Positions 12,168 through 25,815 are shown, counted from the stretch's first letter. The stretch is DNA of 64,000 bases from Cannabis sativa (GCF_029168945.1 NW_026870037.1:806001-870000), one strand, 5' to 3'. A program made the numbers and translations. Notes: generated by a model not told the origin, from the letters alone.

Positions 12168-13858
12168 ATAACGAATTTGACTCCTTTTCCAGTTGGAAGT
12201 GAACCTACTAAATCGATTCCTCGAATAGTTAAAGGCCACAGGCTGCTCATCAAGGTTATCTCTATTGGGGGAGCTCCTAGAACTTTGGAATAGTGTTGAC
12301 ACTATTCACATTTCCAGACATATTCAATGCAATCATTCTTCATAGTTGCCAAAAATATCCTTGACAGATGATCTTTTTGGACAAAATTGGTCCAAACGTA
12401 TGATCTCCACAAAATCCTTCATGTATTTTGTACATAACAACGCGTATCTCTGTTACAGCTATGCATATCAAGTATGGCACTGATAACCCTCTTTTGTATA
12501 GTTTTCCATCCATGAACACGTATCTTGGGGCTTAGTACTGGATCTTTCACGCAAGCTTGCTGCGTTATCGAGAGCGTTCCAGATTTTAGGAACTTATGAA
12601 TTGGAGTCGTCCAGGAAGTTAACTGATCAGTTGTGGTTACCCCCAGTGTTTATGTAATTGGAATGAATAAGTGGGCGATAGGGACTAGTTTGTACTCTTT
12701 TTTTTTTGTATCATTGGCTAACTTTGCTTACATATCCGTGAATGCATTTTGATCCCTAGGGATTTGCTTGATAGAATAGTGCTTGAAGTTTTGCAATAGC
12801 TCTCAAGATTTTGCTACATAACTAGCCATCTTTTCTCCCTTTTTTTGGTATTCTCTAAAAATTTGATTGACTACCAGTTGTGAATCACTATAAAGATAAT
12901 ATTTTGGGCTACAAATTCTTTAGCCAATTGTAAGCCAGTAATCATTGCTTCATGTTCTACTTCATTGTTGGAGGCTTCAAACTCGCCCAAAGTGCACTTT
13001 GAAGTTGATGCTGCTGTGGAGAAATTAGAATGATTCCTACTTAAAAATCTTTCTCATCTGATGCTATGTCTACATATATCTTCCATATTTCTAACTTTGG
13101 GATAGGTTCTTTAGGATTGTCATTTATTCCTATGCACTCCATAATAAAGTCTGCTAAGGCTTGACCTTTGATAGAGACTCTTGGCAATAATGAATGTCAA
13201 ATTGGCTTAGATCCATTGCCCAATTTAAGAGTCTTCCAAATGACTCTGGCGTTTGTAGTACTTGAAAGGGAGGATGATTTGTTAGTACATTTACGGCATG
13301 GGCCTGAAAGTATGGTCTTAGCTTCTTGAAGCAATTAATAAGTAATAGGAAAGCTTTTCAATAATGGATATCCAAACTTTGCACCCATCAATTTCTTGCT
13401 TACATAATATACTGAAAGTTGTACCCTTCCTTCTTCTCACATTAGGGCAGCACTTATAGCATGTTTGGACACTGCCAGGTGCAAATACAGTGGCTCTTTC
13501 CACCGGTTTAGACAAGATTAGAGCTTTAGTCAAGTTCTCTTTCAGTTTCTAGAAGGCATATTTACACTCGGTTGTCCATTCAAATTTATTGTTTCTGTGC
13601 AAAACGTTAAAGAACAGGATGCACTTATCAGTGGATTTGGAAACAAACATGTTGAGTGCTACAATTCTTCCAGATAGGCTTTGGACATATTTATGCTTCT
13701 AAGGTGAAGGCATGTCTAGAAAAGCTTGAATCGTTTTTCAGATTAGCTTTGATTCCTCTGGAACTAACAATAAGCCCTATGAATTTCCATGAGGAAACTC
13801 TAAATGTACATTTCTTAGGATTCAACTTCATACCATATTTCTGGATGATAGGAAAAGC
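12168..13858 (-). pseudogene. R pol remnant, second part: RT end, RNase H, archaeal-type RNase H, start of integrase
   Basis: Read on the minus strand from 13858: RT palm/thumb (KYGMKLNPKKCTF, then a diverged SGRIVALNMFVSKSTDKC), the RNase H region including an FGRLLNWAMDLSQFDI-like stretch, the second RNase H (YSDSQLVVNQI, IPRDQNAFTD) and the integrase zinc-finger end and core start (ECQHYSKVLGAPP, GIDLVGSLPTGKG). Many stops and frameshifts interrupt it. The order RNase H then a second, archaeal-type RNase H marks the Tat lineage. The integrase is cut just after its first catalytic Asp region, where the tandem array begins. It continues the frame interrupted by A3 (first part 24080-25206). 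Confidence 0.7.
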
Positions 13859-15712
13859 TGTTGGAATTATTTTACCAGGATCTAGATTTACTAACAAGTA
13901 TGTTTGATTAACATCCTAATATGAATTCTAAAACAATAAAAATAAACACATATAAACTTTAGAAAACCTTACAGTGGGTGCAGCGGAATATTATGACTCC
14001 TTCCATTCAGATCTCTAGCCCTTGATTCCTTTCTGTAGCAGAGCATAATCAAGATCTGAATTTGGATCTTCTTTTCTCCTTCTTTGATGCAGATTTTCCA
14101 TAGTCTTACATACTATGATTGAGATACCACTTGATGTGTGTGGGCACTACTCATCACTCAAGGAATTTCAAAAATACAGAGAAGAAAAGAGAGAGAGGCA
14201 TGTGGCTTTCTGAGAGAAACTAAATGATCAAAGTTGTGTGTAAGTTGTATGTTTCCTGAAGCCAACACTTTCTATTTATAGAATACCCTCTAGGTTTAGG
14301 TTAGAATTGTATGGCATTAAAATAATGGAAACTACAAATGGTATTTCTTGTGCATAGTGGCCGGCCATACAAAGGGTATTGGGCCTCACTTTGCAACTTT
14401 CCCATTTTGTTATTTTCCATTCTCATTTTCTCAAAAATGTCAATTTTCCAATTTAACCTTTTAAATGCCAATTCTAATTATTTAATAACTTAAAAATAAT
14501 TATTAAATAATATTGCCATTTAATATATTTATTAATTTAGACATATAAAGTCTCTTAATCAATAAAGAAACTTAGAATCTCTTTTCTTTACAATTTTGCC
14601 CTTGCTTAGTGAAAATTCATAAAGTAGACATAGTCTAACTTTTAGAATTATAATTGATTAATTAAAATCAATTAACTCAGTCTTACAAACAGTATGGTCT
14701 CGACTAGTATGGGGACCATGGGTCTATATAACCGAGCTTCCAATAAGTCGAACCGAATTTACCAAGTAAATTCCCTAACTTATTAATTCCTCATTGAATC
14801 CACACTTAGAACTTGGAATTGCACTCTCAGTCATATAGAACGCTCTATATGTTCCATGATATAGACACGTCATTAGTTATCCATTGTTATAACCCTAATG
14901 TGATCAATGACCCTCTAATAGATGATCTACATTAAAAAGGCACTACTGTTACCGCTACACCTTCAATGTATTTTATCCTTAAAACACTTAGCTCCGTATA
15001 AATGATAATTCAGCGAAGTGAAATGAGATCTCCACCATTTATTTCTGTTTAGCCAAGCTAGAAGGATATCATCGTTTCACTTCTAAGTTCCTATAGAAGT
15101 TATAGATTCCATATTTATGGTAGCGCTCCCACTCAATTATACTATCATGTTCCCAAAATGTACGTATCACCCTGACCCAAAAGTAGGCTTAACTAACAAA
15201 TCAAAGAGCATGTATAGTACTCTTAAGATCGAACCTAATCATATCAGGATTAAGGTCATTTGATAGGATCAACATGTGATATTGAATTGAATAGATATTA
15301 CGGTAAGTTTTAATATATCTAATCAAAGTTCAATATCGGTCCCTTCCGATGTATACTCCATACATCCGATACTGGTAAACTTTGCCAATGTCCTGGAAAG
15401 GACATAACACTTTTCCAAGGTGTAAGAATACCTATCGCTGATTATACCATGTCAGTCTAAATCCAGTGTTTTGACAAATCAGGGAATAAACTTTTGAACA
15501 TATAATTAAGATGATATTCCACTGTGCTGACAACACTATAATCTTTAACAAACTCATATGTTCTGGAGTTAAAAAGAATTCATACATTATATACATATAA
15601 TCATGAAATAAATCATGTGAACCATGCAACATAAAATGTTATTTCTGATCTTTATTAATAAGTAAATCTGATTATATTGAAATGAGTTTTATTTAGGGCA
15701 CAAAACCCAACA
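13859..15712 (-). repeat. 3' LTR of A3
   Basis: 1854 bp, ends TGTTGGG (at 15712) and CCAACA (at 13859) on the minus strand. It is followed inward by the tract complement AACTCCCACTTGCAC. Short open frames inside it have no counterpart in known proteins and recur in every A-family LTR. Confidence 0.92.
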
Positions 15713-15727
15713 AACTCCCACTTGCAC
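15713..15727 (-). other. Polypurine tract of A3
   Basis: On the minus strand GTGCAAGTGGGAGTT immediately precedes the 3' LTR, the expected place for plus-strand priming. Confidence 0.8.
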
Positions 15728-15959
15728 TAATATAAAACAAAATGTGCATTTCAAATAATCATTAACACTTTGATATACAAATCAAGTGTAGTAGTAGTAA
15801 ACTCCTCGTAATAGGATCTGAGAGGTTGAATTAACAACAACCTTTTCTCCACAATTACTTTCCCTTAATCACAAAATCCTTGATATTGTGAAATTCCTCT
15901 CTATATGTCTACTCTTTTGGGATACTGGATTCTATACCTTTGGCAACTACTTTTGGTTA

Positions 15960-16700
15960 TTCAGGAAATAACTCTAGTAGTTAAGACAGGTTGGAACGGT
16001 GCCACAATTGTATAGAACTTTCCTTAGACTGAATAAGTATCTTTCCTGCAACTTTAACATTCAGTCTCTCTCTGGTAGACTAAGAGATTTCAGATAGGTT
16101 TTTACACTTCTCCAAAATCACTACTCCACCCCCAGAGTAATCACCATCTTATCAGCAGACTTTCTAGCACAAAGGCAAGTCTCGAAATCTGATGTAGTGT
16201 AGTCTAAGAGTTTTAAACACACCATTATTGACTAACATATAGTTCCTCTTCATAATCTTAAGATTTACTTGATCGTCTTCCAATGTTCCTCTCCTGGATT
16301 AATCTGATACCTACTCATTACTCCTACTCAACAGCAGGTGTCTGGTCTAAGGCATACTAAAGCATATCTGAGACCTCTCACTGTTGATTTAAGAAATTCT
16401 TTCATGGCTTTATCTTCTCTGGAATAGTTGAGACTTTTCCTTAGATAAAGAAAATCTATATCTAAGAAGTTGTGAAGCTTCTATAGATTGCCATTGGAAA
16501 GAAAATGCTTCAGCATCTTACTAAAGTAAGTTGTTTGCATTAGAGTAAGTAATTACCAGGTATACCACAAGCCATAGGTTTAGATAAACTCAAACCTATA
16601 ATACTAGGAACAGGAAGTTTTGTTAAGTCCATTGAATAGACTTATTAATGAAAATTTACTTTTATGTCCTTGTAATGGAAAACTTTAGGTTACTCCATGT
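15960..16700 (-). pseudogene. Copia reverse transcriptase/RNase H remnant in A3
   Basis: In shifting frames on the minus strand there are recognisable copia pieces: LSLSKPMACGIPG-like (about 16600), LSKEKSQLF (about 16440), then RYALVCLRPDTC and MSRYQINPGEEHWKTIK (16316-16264, the copia RT end), then SDFETC and an RNase H-like Gly-rich stretch (about 16190-16120). Frameshifts and stops occur in every part. This places family A in Ty1/copia and shows that its lack of proteins reflects decay. The call is by eye from short motif runs. Confidence 0.55.
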
Positions 16701-19700
16701 GAATGGATCAAACTATAGTTCTATTGGCTTTTCTTCTTAGTTTCTTTCTTGACATTCCATTACTTGTTTAAACTCACAATGGATTTTAATCACTAGTGTC
16801 TTCCAAGTCATAAGAAGGTAAAGTTCCTTGAAACTCTCCCACTACGACAAGGTACTGTGAATTATGTCTAAGAAAACTAAATGGTATTGACCTCTTCGGT
16901 TGTGTTAAGACAACAGAGGCAGTGGGATCATCTTATAAAGAATAAGATGATAGAACACTTTTGGAATCAAGAAAAATATATCTCCTTTAAACAAACACTT
17001 TCTTATCTAATGACTATGGGATGATCCACCCCTAATCACTTAGAATAGCTAACAAACATGCAAACCAGGGTTAGCAGTTCTAGCTTTTCTTAAGATTTCG
17101 ATTAGGTCATCCATGAATCTAGTAATGATTTACATTAAGTATACAACCATTGCATCATTCTGAAATTATATTACCATAGAAGGATTTAGGCAACGACTAG
17201 TAGCTAATTATCAATATGCAAATTGAATTTCTAGGGAGGTAAGTTTGGATATAATTCAAAAATCAAATTAATGATCTTTGAACTGCATATCTACTAACTT
17301 TTTCTCCACCCCTATCAGTTCGCAAGATCTTTAACCACTTACCATTGCTAGAAATTCATGAAATTTTTCAAACATTTCAAATTTCTTTTGCATAAGGTAA
17401 AATCTAGAGTGATCGTTTTAAGAATACAGCGAAAACTCATATCCACCCCTGAATGTACATCCATCTACGAATGAGATGATTATACTTTCAGTGGATATAG
17501 GCATATTAACTCTTTGCAGAGAATGATCTTGTCAAAACCACTATGGACAAGATACAAATGCCATAGATTTATAAAATGTGGTTGTATCTTTTGATGACTT
17601 CAGTTTAATTACATCAAAGAGTTCTTAGAATAGTGCAAGTGGATTCTGGTCACAGAATGCTAAAATCATACAAACTTTGAATCCATTGAAAGAAAATGGT
17701 TATGAAACACTTGTGAAAGTGTAACTGTATTATGAGTAATTCTTTCTTGTACCACCACTACTAATCTAACTCTAAGTTGATTTGCCAATACAAGTAGGAG
17801 ATTTCTAAGATTGAGGATTTATATCATTTTGGGATAGAATTTCGGGAATATAATCATATGCATCATTTAAATTTCTTAAGAGAAAATATGGAATGACTTT
17901 ATATGATTTATAGACCATTCATCCAATGATATGTTATTGAGCTAATTCGAAATGAATAAGCTAAGAGGAATTAGGATAATTTCGTTTTAAATAAGAATCC
18001 AACGATGTTTCGATTAGCGAGAGTCAAAGTAATCTTATTTATACAATCTTCTTGTTTCATATTGTAAAATACTAGTCTAAGGTGTCATCAATTGATGAAC
18101 AGCTAGATGTTGCATATACAATATTTATCTTTTGAGATCTAACACTATTATGTTAGTCTAATGGTGAAAATCCATTAGGGATTTATCTTATTAGAAAAAT
18201 AAACCAAGTTAGACCAACAATGAAGATTCGAAATTAAACTACAATTTAATAACAGAAAATAACATGGTTCAATATAAATTCATACACAATTCAGAAATTA
18301 TTAATCATATAGCAAGTAGGAATGACAAGTGAAAATACTAAAACATACAATCCTAAATAATTTCCAAGGTCTTCAACAAACTGATATCAGTGTCCCGTTT
18401 AGGCGAGAGTCAAAGCTACCATTCATTGAATAGAGTTGTCAGCTCATCTAAAATAATCAACCTTCTAGCAACCTTTTATTCGATCAAGATTGGAATCCGC
18501 GTTGTCCCGTTTAGGCGAGAGTCAAGTCTATTCTATCTTATGAGCTTCCACCATTGTTTCATACTCTTGCAAGTCTTATACAGTCGCCACCATTAGGGTG
18601 ATCAATACTATATAAAAAACTTACAAGATTACTTATCTTTCGAGATTAAACGGTGTTAACTTGCTAATGAACATTCCTCCATTAGGGAGGATTACTCACT
18701 AAAACAATAGTTATGTAAAACCAACAATGGAGATCGAATATCCTAATAATAATAAAGCTCATTATTTAATGAAGGTTGTATTTTCTTCTAATATTTATTT
18801 TTATCAATTTATTTTAAATATATATTTATTTAATTAAAATTTCCAATTTAGAATAAAATATTCTAAATATAAATTTTAATGTAATATTTATAAATTATAC
18901 TTAGATGGATATGAAAATAATATGAATTATTTCCATCTTAGTAATAATTTCCATAAATATTTAGAAAATTATTCAATTTAAGTTGTTTCAGAATTAATTT
19001 ACGACTCAAATTTAATTTTCTATAAATATATATTGCATTTCGAAAATTGAAGTGTATAAGAATACTACTTTCGAAAGTGCTTTAAAATAAAATAAAATAA
19101 ATCCTGTAAAATTACTCTAATTTTATGTTGGCATTAATTAATAAAAATTAATTTTCAACAAAAAATATAATTTTCTTATTTAATTAAATATCTAAGAAAA
19201 ATTTCAAATATTTAAGTATCATGATTAAGAATCAACTTAAATATTAATTTTCTATTTAATTAAATACACTAGAAAAATACTTCAAGCAAAACAGATAATA
19301 TCTATCTAGACTTTCATTGACTAATTAATTCAATTTCTAATTATAATATATTTTAGTTCATTCATTTTAATTAATCATTAAATAAAAAAAATCATTGATT
19401 TAAGTTGGTCCAAAATTAAATAAATAATTTTTAACTTTAATCTATTTTTCAAATAAAATTCGAAATTTCTGCATTAAAGAAATGCAATTTCGAAATTTTG
19501 AGAAAATGATTAATAAAATAAAATAAAATATATATTGAAAATTATTCAGATTTAAGTTATTCTCAATTAAGATTCCAAACTTAAGATAATTTTCAACTTT
19601 AATTAAATGACATGAAAATAACAATATTTAAGTATCATGATGAAAATCAACTTAGATATTGAAATTTTCAATTTAATTAAATGTATTAAATTCAAGAAAT

Positions 19701-22220
19701 AAATAATTAAGTATAGAGGAACTTTAATTATTAATTCTACTTTAATACTAGGAAAATATTCTAAACTTAGATTGTACCAAAATTAATTATGAAACAATTA
19801 ATTTCACTATCTATGATATTTTCCTAATTAAAATTAGAAATAATAACTAGTACTAGAAATAACTATCTAGAATATATATCATTAACTAAGTGTTTTTCTA
19901 AAATTAACTTCAAAATATTAAAATGAAAAATAAATTTCATATATTTTAAAAGTTAATTATGTTGTTAATTCAATTTTAATTAGGTTAGACTAATATAATT
20001 AACCTAATACAATTATTTAAATAAGGCAAATGGGCCTTCACAATTGGGGTAGTTCATGTGAGGGGGGGCTGGGTTCAGTATGTCGTACCCAATTCTATTG
20101 GCCCCCAACTCTCACACAAGGCCCAAAAGAGAGGAATTTAACCTTTAATAAATAATTGTTATTCATTGAATAAGCCCAAATCTAATTGGACCTAAATAAA
20201 TTTACTTTTGTCAAAATTTATTTTAGCAACCTAGTCAATTTACTTAGTAAAACTTAAATGGGCCTTCAATTGTTAATTCAATTTTAATTAGGTTAGACTA
20301 ATATAATTAACCTAATACAATTATTTAAATAAGGCAAATGGGCCTTCACAATTGGGGTAGTTCATGTGAGGGAGGCTGGGTTCAGTATGTCGTACCCAAT
20401 TCTATTGGCCCCCAACTCTCACACAAGGCCCAAAAGAGATGAATTTAACCTTTAATAAATAATTGTTATTCATTGAATAAGCCCAAATCTAATTGGACCT
20501 AAATAAATTTACTTATGTCAAAATTTATTTTAGCAATCTAGTCAATTTACTTAGTAAAACTTAAATGGGCTTCCTATATGCATCTAAGCCCAATAGCAAA
20601 CATATAGGCTCACCCAGGTCAAATGATTTGGATGGGCCCTATCATGTTACTAGGTTTACACAGATGAAAGAAGTACAAAATTTACCTGTTACAAATTATT
20701 TATAAGATCTATTGACAATTAGACTATGATTAAAATCAGATCATTGGATCTGTCAACAAGTTAATCATAGCAATTTAGATCAAATAAATAATAGGTTTGT
20801 TAAAAAAAATTGAATAAACAATATAAATAAACAAACATTGTCCATGTAACAGATGTGAGATAAGATATTAATATAATTAAATTATTATTCTTAAACTAAC
20901 CAACTAAATTCTGAAAATTTAGGGTTGTTAAAAACAAACCTTAAAATCTCAAAAATAAAGGAAACTAATTTTAAAATATCTAGGTTTATAAAATTAAATT
21001 AAATATCTAATAAGATCAATGATTTGAGAGGAAAGAATCTTCAATATCACTTTTAGATCTTATAATTTAATAAAATAAACCAATTTTAAAATAGATTTGG
21101 TTAGATAATTATAATTTTAGGAATAAAATAATAAATGAATAATAATTACCATAATTATATATCAAAATATCTCAAATTAAGCAATATTCAAATTTCTACA
21201 AAATATCTAAGTTATTTAAATATTTAAGATATGATTTATAAATTTCCAATAAGAAAAAAAATGATATATATATAGAAAAATATCATTTTTAAACTTATAA
21301 TTTATAAATAATTAAATATTTAACTAAATAATAAATTTTGAATTTGGAAATATTATGGCAAGTATATCTATAAAAATATCTATGTTAATTTCAAATTTAT
21401 TAATTATTTAATTTGTCATATAAGATAATTTTAATATAATATTTTAAATAAAAAGACAAAGTTATCTTTTAATTTAAAATATGTTAAATATCAAAATATC
21501 TAATCTTATAATTAAATAATAATAAAATATTAAAGAAGTTAACAAATTTTTAAATCTGACCATAATAGGAAATATTTAAAATTGGAAATATTCCAAAAAG
21601 AAAATATTTAAAATTGGAAACATTCCAAATTGAAAATATTTTAAAATTGGAAATATTTCAATTTAGAAATATTTAAAAAGGGAAAAATAAATTTTGGGAA
21701 ACAATCCCATGAAAAAATTGGATTTTTGGGGAAAAATCCCAAAAAAAAAAAACGATTTGGGGAAAGTGGCTGCCCAGGAGGCTGCACATGCAGCCTCCAG
21801 AGGCTGCAAAAGGGGCTTACGCGCGCGGAGGAGGGACCTTGCAGGGTCCCGTGTGCGGCAGACTTCGGCGTCTGCAGGGTGCACGCCCAGGTACGCGCGC
21901 GGATGGGGGTTGTCCGAAGCACCTGGTGCATGTGTGCACCTAGCTTCGACAACCATGAATCCTGATTTTCCAAAATTCATAACTTTTTCAATTTTTATCG
22001 GAATCGAGTTCCGTAAAAAACAAAATTGCTTAGTTTTTCACAAGGAATTCAAATAAAATATTTTAAAAAATAGAAAAAATATTTTTCATGGAAAAAATTG
22101 GTACAACACAAACTTTCATCACATAAACATATAAACCAACATGAAACCATCCAAATCAACACAAAAAACATATAAATCATCATTTTAATTCATATTACGT
22201 GAAATTAAATCATTATCATG
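16701..22220 (-). other. A3 internal region, largely non-coding
   Basis: About 5.5 kb, very AT-rich between 18780 and 21700. I see no intact gene. The TCCCGTTTAGGCGAGAG motif occurs twice (18390 and 18502, spacing 112, as in A1), CCTCCATTAGGGAGG forms a short palindrome near 18677, and a GC-rich block near 21760-21960 has only incidental open frames. A 308-bp tandem duplication lies at 19963-20578. Confidence 0.7.
19963..20578. repeat. 308-bp direct tandem duplication inside A3
   Basis: The block beginning TGTTAATTCAATTTTAATTA at 19963 recurs at 20271 with only a few differences. It includes CACAATTGGGGTAGTTCATG and CCCAACTCTCACACAAGG. A1 has a single copy (about 3390-3650), so the duplication arose in A3 or its recent ancestor. 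Confidence 0.85.
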
Positions 22221-22232
22221 GCTCTGGTGCCA
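22221..22232 (-). other. Primer binding site of A3
   Basis: TGGCACCAGAGC on the minus strand, two bases inside the 5' LTR. It differs at two positions from the initiator-Met complement seen in A1, consistent with age. Confidence 0.8.
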
Positions 22233-22234
22233 GT

Positions 22235-24079
22235 TGTTGGAATTATTTTACCAAGATCTAGATTTACTAACAAGTATGTTTAATTAACATCCTAATATGA
22301 ATTCTAAAACAATGAAATAAAGTTTAGAAAACCTTACAGTGGGTGCATCGGAATATTATGACTCCTTCCATTCAAATCTCTAGCCCTTGATTCCTTTCTG
22401 TAGCAGAGCATAATAAAGATCTGAATCTGGATCTTCTTTTCTCATTCTTTGATGCAGATTTTCCATAGTCTTACATAGTATGATTGAGATACCACTTGAT
22501 GTGTGTGGGCACTACTCATCACTCAAGGAATTTCAAAAAGACAGAGAAGAAAAGAGAGAGAGGCGTGTGGCTTTCTGAGAGAAACTAAATGATCAAAGTT
22601 GTGTGTAAGTTGTATGTTTCCTGAAGCCAACACTTTTTATTTATAGAATACCCTCTAGGTTTAGGTTAGAATTGTATGGAATTAAAATAATGGAAACTAC
22701 AAATGGTATTTCTTGTGCATAATGGCCAGCCATACAAAGGGTATTGGGCGTCACTTTGCAACTTTCCCATTTTGTTATTTTCCATTCTCATTTTCTCAAA
22801 AATGCCAATTTTCCAATTTAACCTTTTAAATGCCAATTCTAATTATTTAATAACTTAAAAATAATTATTAAATAATATTGCCATTTAATATATTTATTAA
22901 TTTAGACATATAAAGTCTCTTAATCAATAAATAAACCTAGAATCTCTTTTCTTTACAATTTTGCCCTTGCTTAGTGAAAATTCATAAAGTAGACATAGTC
23001 TAACTTTTAGAATTATAATTGATTAATTAAAATCAATTAACTCAGTCTTACAAGCAGTATGGTCTCGACTAGTATGGGGACCATGGGTCTATATAACCGA
23101 GCTTCCAATAAGTCGAACCGAATTTACCAAGTTTATTCCCTAACTTATTAATTCCTCATTGAATCTACACTTAGAACTTGGAATTGCACTCTCGATCATA
23201 TAGAACGCTCTATATGTTCCATGATATAGACACGTCATTAGTTATCCATTGTTATAACCCTAATGTGATCAATGACCCTCTAATAGATGATCTACATTGA
23301 AAAGGCACTACCGTTACCGCTACACCTTCAATGTATTTTATTCTTAAAACACTTAGCTCCGTATAAATGATATTTTAGCGAAGTGAAATGAGATCTCCAC
23401 CATTTATTTCTGCTTAGCCAAGCTTGAAGGATATCATCGTTTCACTTCTAAGTTCCTATAGAAGTTATAGATTCCATATTTATGGTAGCGCTCCCACTCA
23501 ATTATATTATCATGTTCCCAAAATGTACGTATCACCCTGACCCAAAAGTAGGCTTAACTAACAAATCAAAGAATATGTATAGTACTCTTCAGATCGAACC
23601 TAACCATATCAGGATTAAGGTCATTTGATCTAGGATCAACAGGTGATATTGAATTGAAAAGATATTACGGTAAGTTTTAATATATCTAATCAAAGTTCAA
23701 TATTGGTCCCTTCCGATGTATACTCCATACATCCGATACTGGTAAACTTTGCCAATGTCCTGGAAAGGACATAACACTTTTCCAAGGTGTAAGAATATCT
23801 ATCGCTGATTATACTATGTCAGTCTAAATCCAATGTTCTGACAAATCAGGGAATAAACTTTTGAACATATAATTAAGATTATATTCCACTGTGTTGATAA
23901 CACTATAATCTTTAACAAACTCATATGTTATGGACTTAAAAAGAATTCATACATTATATACATATAATCATGAAATAAATCATGTGAACCATGCAACATA
24001 AAATGTTATTTCTGATCTTTATTAATAAGTAAATCTGATTATATTGAAATGAGTTTTATTTATGGCACAAAACCCAACA
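22235..24079 (-). repeat. 5' LTR of A3
   Basis: 1845 bp, ends TGTTGGG (at 24079) and CCAACA (at 22235) on the minus strand, closely matching the partner at 13859-15712 with scattered substitutions and small indels. A TATA-like box lies near 22640-22650. Confidence 0.92.
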
Positions 24080-25206
24080 AAAGCTTCTTCTAGATATTCG
24101 TTATGTTCCATGGAAGTTTTTGACTTTACCAGCACATTGTCAACATAAACTTCCATGTTCTTTTCTAAGACATCCTTGAACATTTTATTAAGAAGACGTT
24201 GGTACGTGGCTCTAACATTCTTCAATCTAAAAGGCATGACCATATAATAATAAATGCCTTTATCATTTTGGAAGCTAGTATGTTCTTGATCCACCATGTG
24301 CATCTTGATCTGGTTGTAATTGGATTATGCATCCATAAAACTTAGATGCTCGTATCGAGATGTGGCATCAACCATTTAATCTATTCAGGGAAATGGAAAA
24401 TAGTCTTTTGGACAAGCGTTGTTTAGATCTGTGAAATCAATGCACATTCTCAAGGTTCCATTTGGCTTGGGGACCAACACTGGATTAGAGAGCCAGACTA
24501 GATATAGAGTTTTCTAAAGAAATTCTATGTTAATTAACTTATCTACTTCTGCTTTCACTGCTTCTGCTCAAATTGGATTAAAGGGTCTTCTCTTCTAACA
24601 GACTAGGTTTGCCTTTGGGTTTATGTTCAACGCATGGCAGATTACACAAGGACTGATCCCAGCAATATTAAAATGGCTCCACGCCAACACATCACTATTT
24701 TTCTTCATGGTTGATACGATTTTCTCTCTTACATTCAGAGGAAGATTCTTTCCTACTTTAATTGGCTTCCCGCTGGCTGAGAAAGCCCTTCCTCTGTCTT
24801 CTCATGCACGGACGGTACAATAGTTGGATACAAATGAATGCCTGCATTTTCCATTTCCTTTTTCATAGCGATCAATATTTCTCGCATTCTTTTATTTTGT
24901 TCTTTTTATTCTACCAACTCAACATCATGGTCATTAGCTCTTTGCCTTAAAGCCACTAGTTTTGTGTAGTTGTCTTTGTCATATCCTTCGAACTCAGCTT
25001 GGTCTTAAGTATACTGAGGGTCGTCGATGTCTCCTTTTCCTTCAACATCCACCCGAGAAGCCACATCTTCTTCTTCTGGACCCTTTGGGTCATTAGAATG
25101 GGGTGGTGGACGTGAAGTATTTCTTGTTAATAACATTATATCACGAGGCTTCTTATGATCTCCTCTTTTAGAAAGCTTCCTACAACTCTCAATGAAAGCA
25201 CCATAA
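24080..25206 (-). pseudogene. R remnant, first part: gag N-terminus fused to pol linker and reverse transcriptase
   Basis: Minus strand, starting just inside the 5' LTR. First comes a gag-like N-terminal part (RNTSRPPPHSNDPKGPEEED, then a heptad-like helix ending MKKEMENAGIHLYP). It jumps directly to the pol linker (NSDVLAWSHFNIAGISP) and RT (VLVPKPNGTLRMCIDFTDLN, HMVDQEHTSFQNDKGIYYY, MEVYVDNVLVKS). The gag C-terminus and the protease are missing, so this is an internal deletion derivative. The RT active site reads YVDN in place of YVDD. Stops and shifts are frequent. A3 interrupts it after EYLEEAF; the frame resumes at 13853. Confidence 0.7.
25186..25203 (-). other. Primer binding site of R
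   Basis: TGGTGCTTTCATTGAGAG on the minus strand, three bases inside the LTR end. The TGG start fits a tRNA 3' CCA. I do not assign the tRNA. Confidence 0.6.
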
Positions 25207-25815
25207 TATTGACTGAGATTTTTGAAAACTATTAATTAGAGTTGTTTATAGTAATTAATGGAAGTTATAGAAGAGAATTTTTACATGGTTGGGGAATTAA
25301 TGAGCCTTAGTCCATGAGTCATTGTTATTAATGAGTATTTTCTTACAAAGAATTCCCAAAAAAAATCGCCTTCTTCCATACATCATTGGGTATTTATAGG
25401 CTCATAATGGTGGTAAAAATACCACCATTATCATGTTTGTATGAATCATGCCTTGCACAATTTCCCAAATTTAAACATAGGGCATGATTGCCTATTTTCT
25501 TTGGTGTGTGTAGGCTTGTTATAGGCGTTCGGTGAGACTAGACTTGTCTCTTAATGATGATTTGATAGCTCATAATATAGTCGTCAAATGATGTATGAGG
25601 TATTGTGAAATCAGGAAATTATGAGTTTAAACTCTTGATCACATCTTTTTAGAGTAAGGTGTAGGGTGTTCTTCCCCAATGCCACATTAGATACGTGTAC
25701 AGTGATTTTTGACCTCGAGCGGTGCGCCATGCTCCGCATGTCCTCCTATCTCTTCTTCGGGTCGAGTTCACTCGTAGAGAGGGAGAAACAAAATTGTTAT
25801 CCTTCTGGTGGACCC
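25207..25815 (-). repeat. 5' LTR of R, truncated by Y
   Basis: About 609 bp. The inner end (AGTCAATA on the minus strand) is homologous to the X LTR end GGTCAACA. The block GGGGAATTAATGAGCCTTAG at about 25290 matches GGGGCGTTAATGAGCCTTAG in the X LTRs, so R and X are related Tat-type families. A TATA-like box is complementary to 25389-25397. The outer end is lost at the junction with Y near 25816. Confidence 0.65.

Larger units (their letters stand above)
13859..24079 (-). mobile_element. A3: complete copia-derived LTR element, 10.2 kb
   Basis: Minus-strand element bounded by two similar LTRs (22235-24079 as 5', 13859-15712 as 3') and by a perfect 5-bp target duplication AAAGC (13854-13858 and 24080-24084). 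Primer site at 22221-22232, polypurine tract at 15713-15727. The 6.5-kb interior has no intact protein; only traces of copia RT/RNase H remain near 15960-16700. It is inserted within the reverse transcriptase of element R. Confidence 0.92.

Noticed and set aside
21641..22056. Open frames of 79-120 codons on both strands in a GC-rich patch of A3
   Set aside because: The frames overlap on opposite strands, match no family I recognise, and lie in a decayed internal region; GC-rich composition alone reduces stops.
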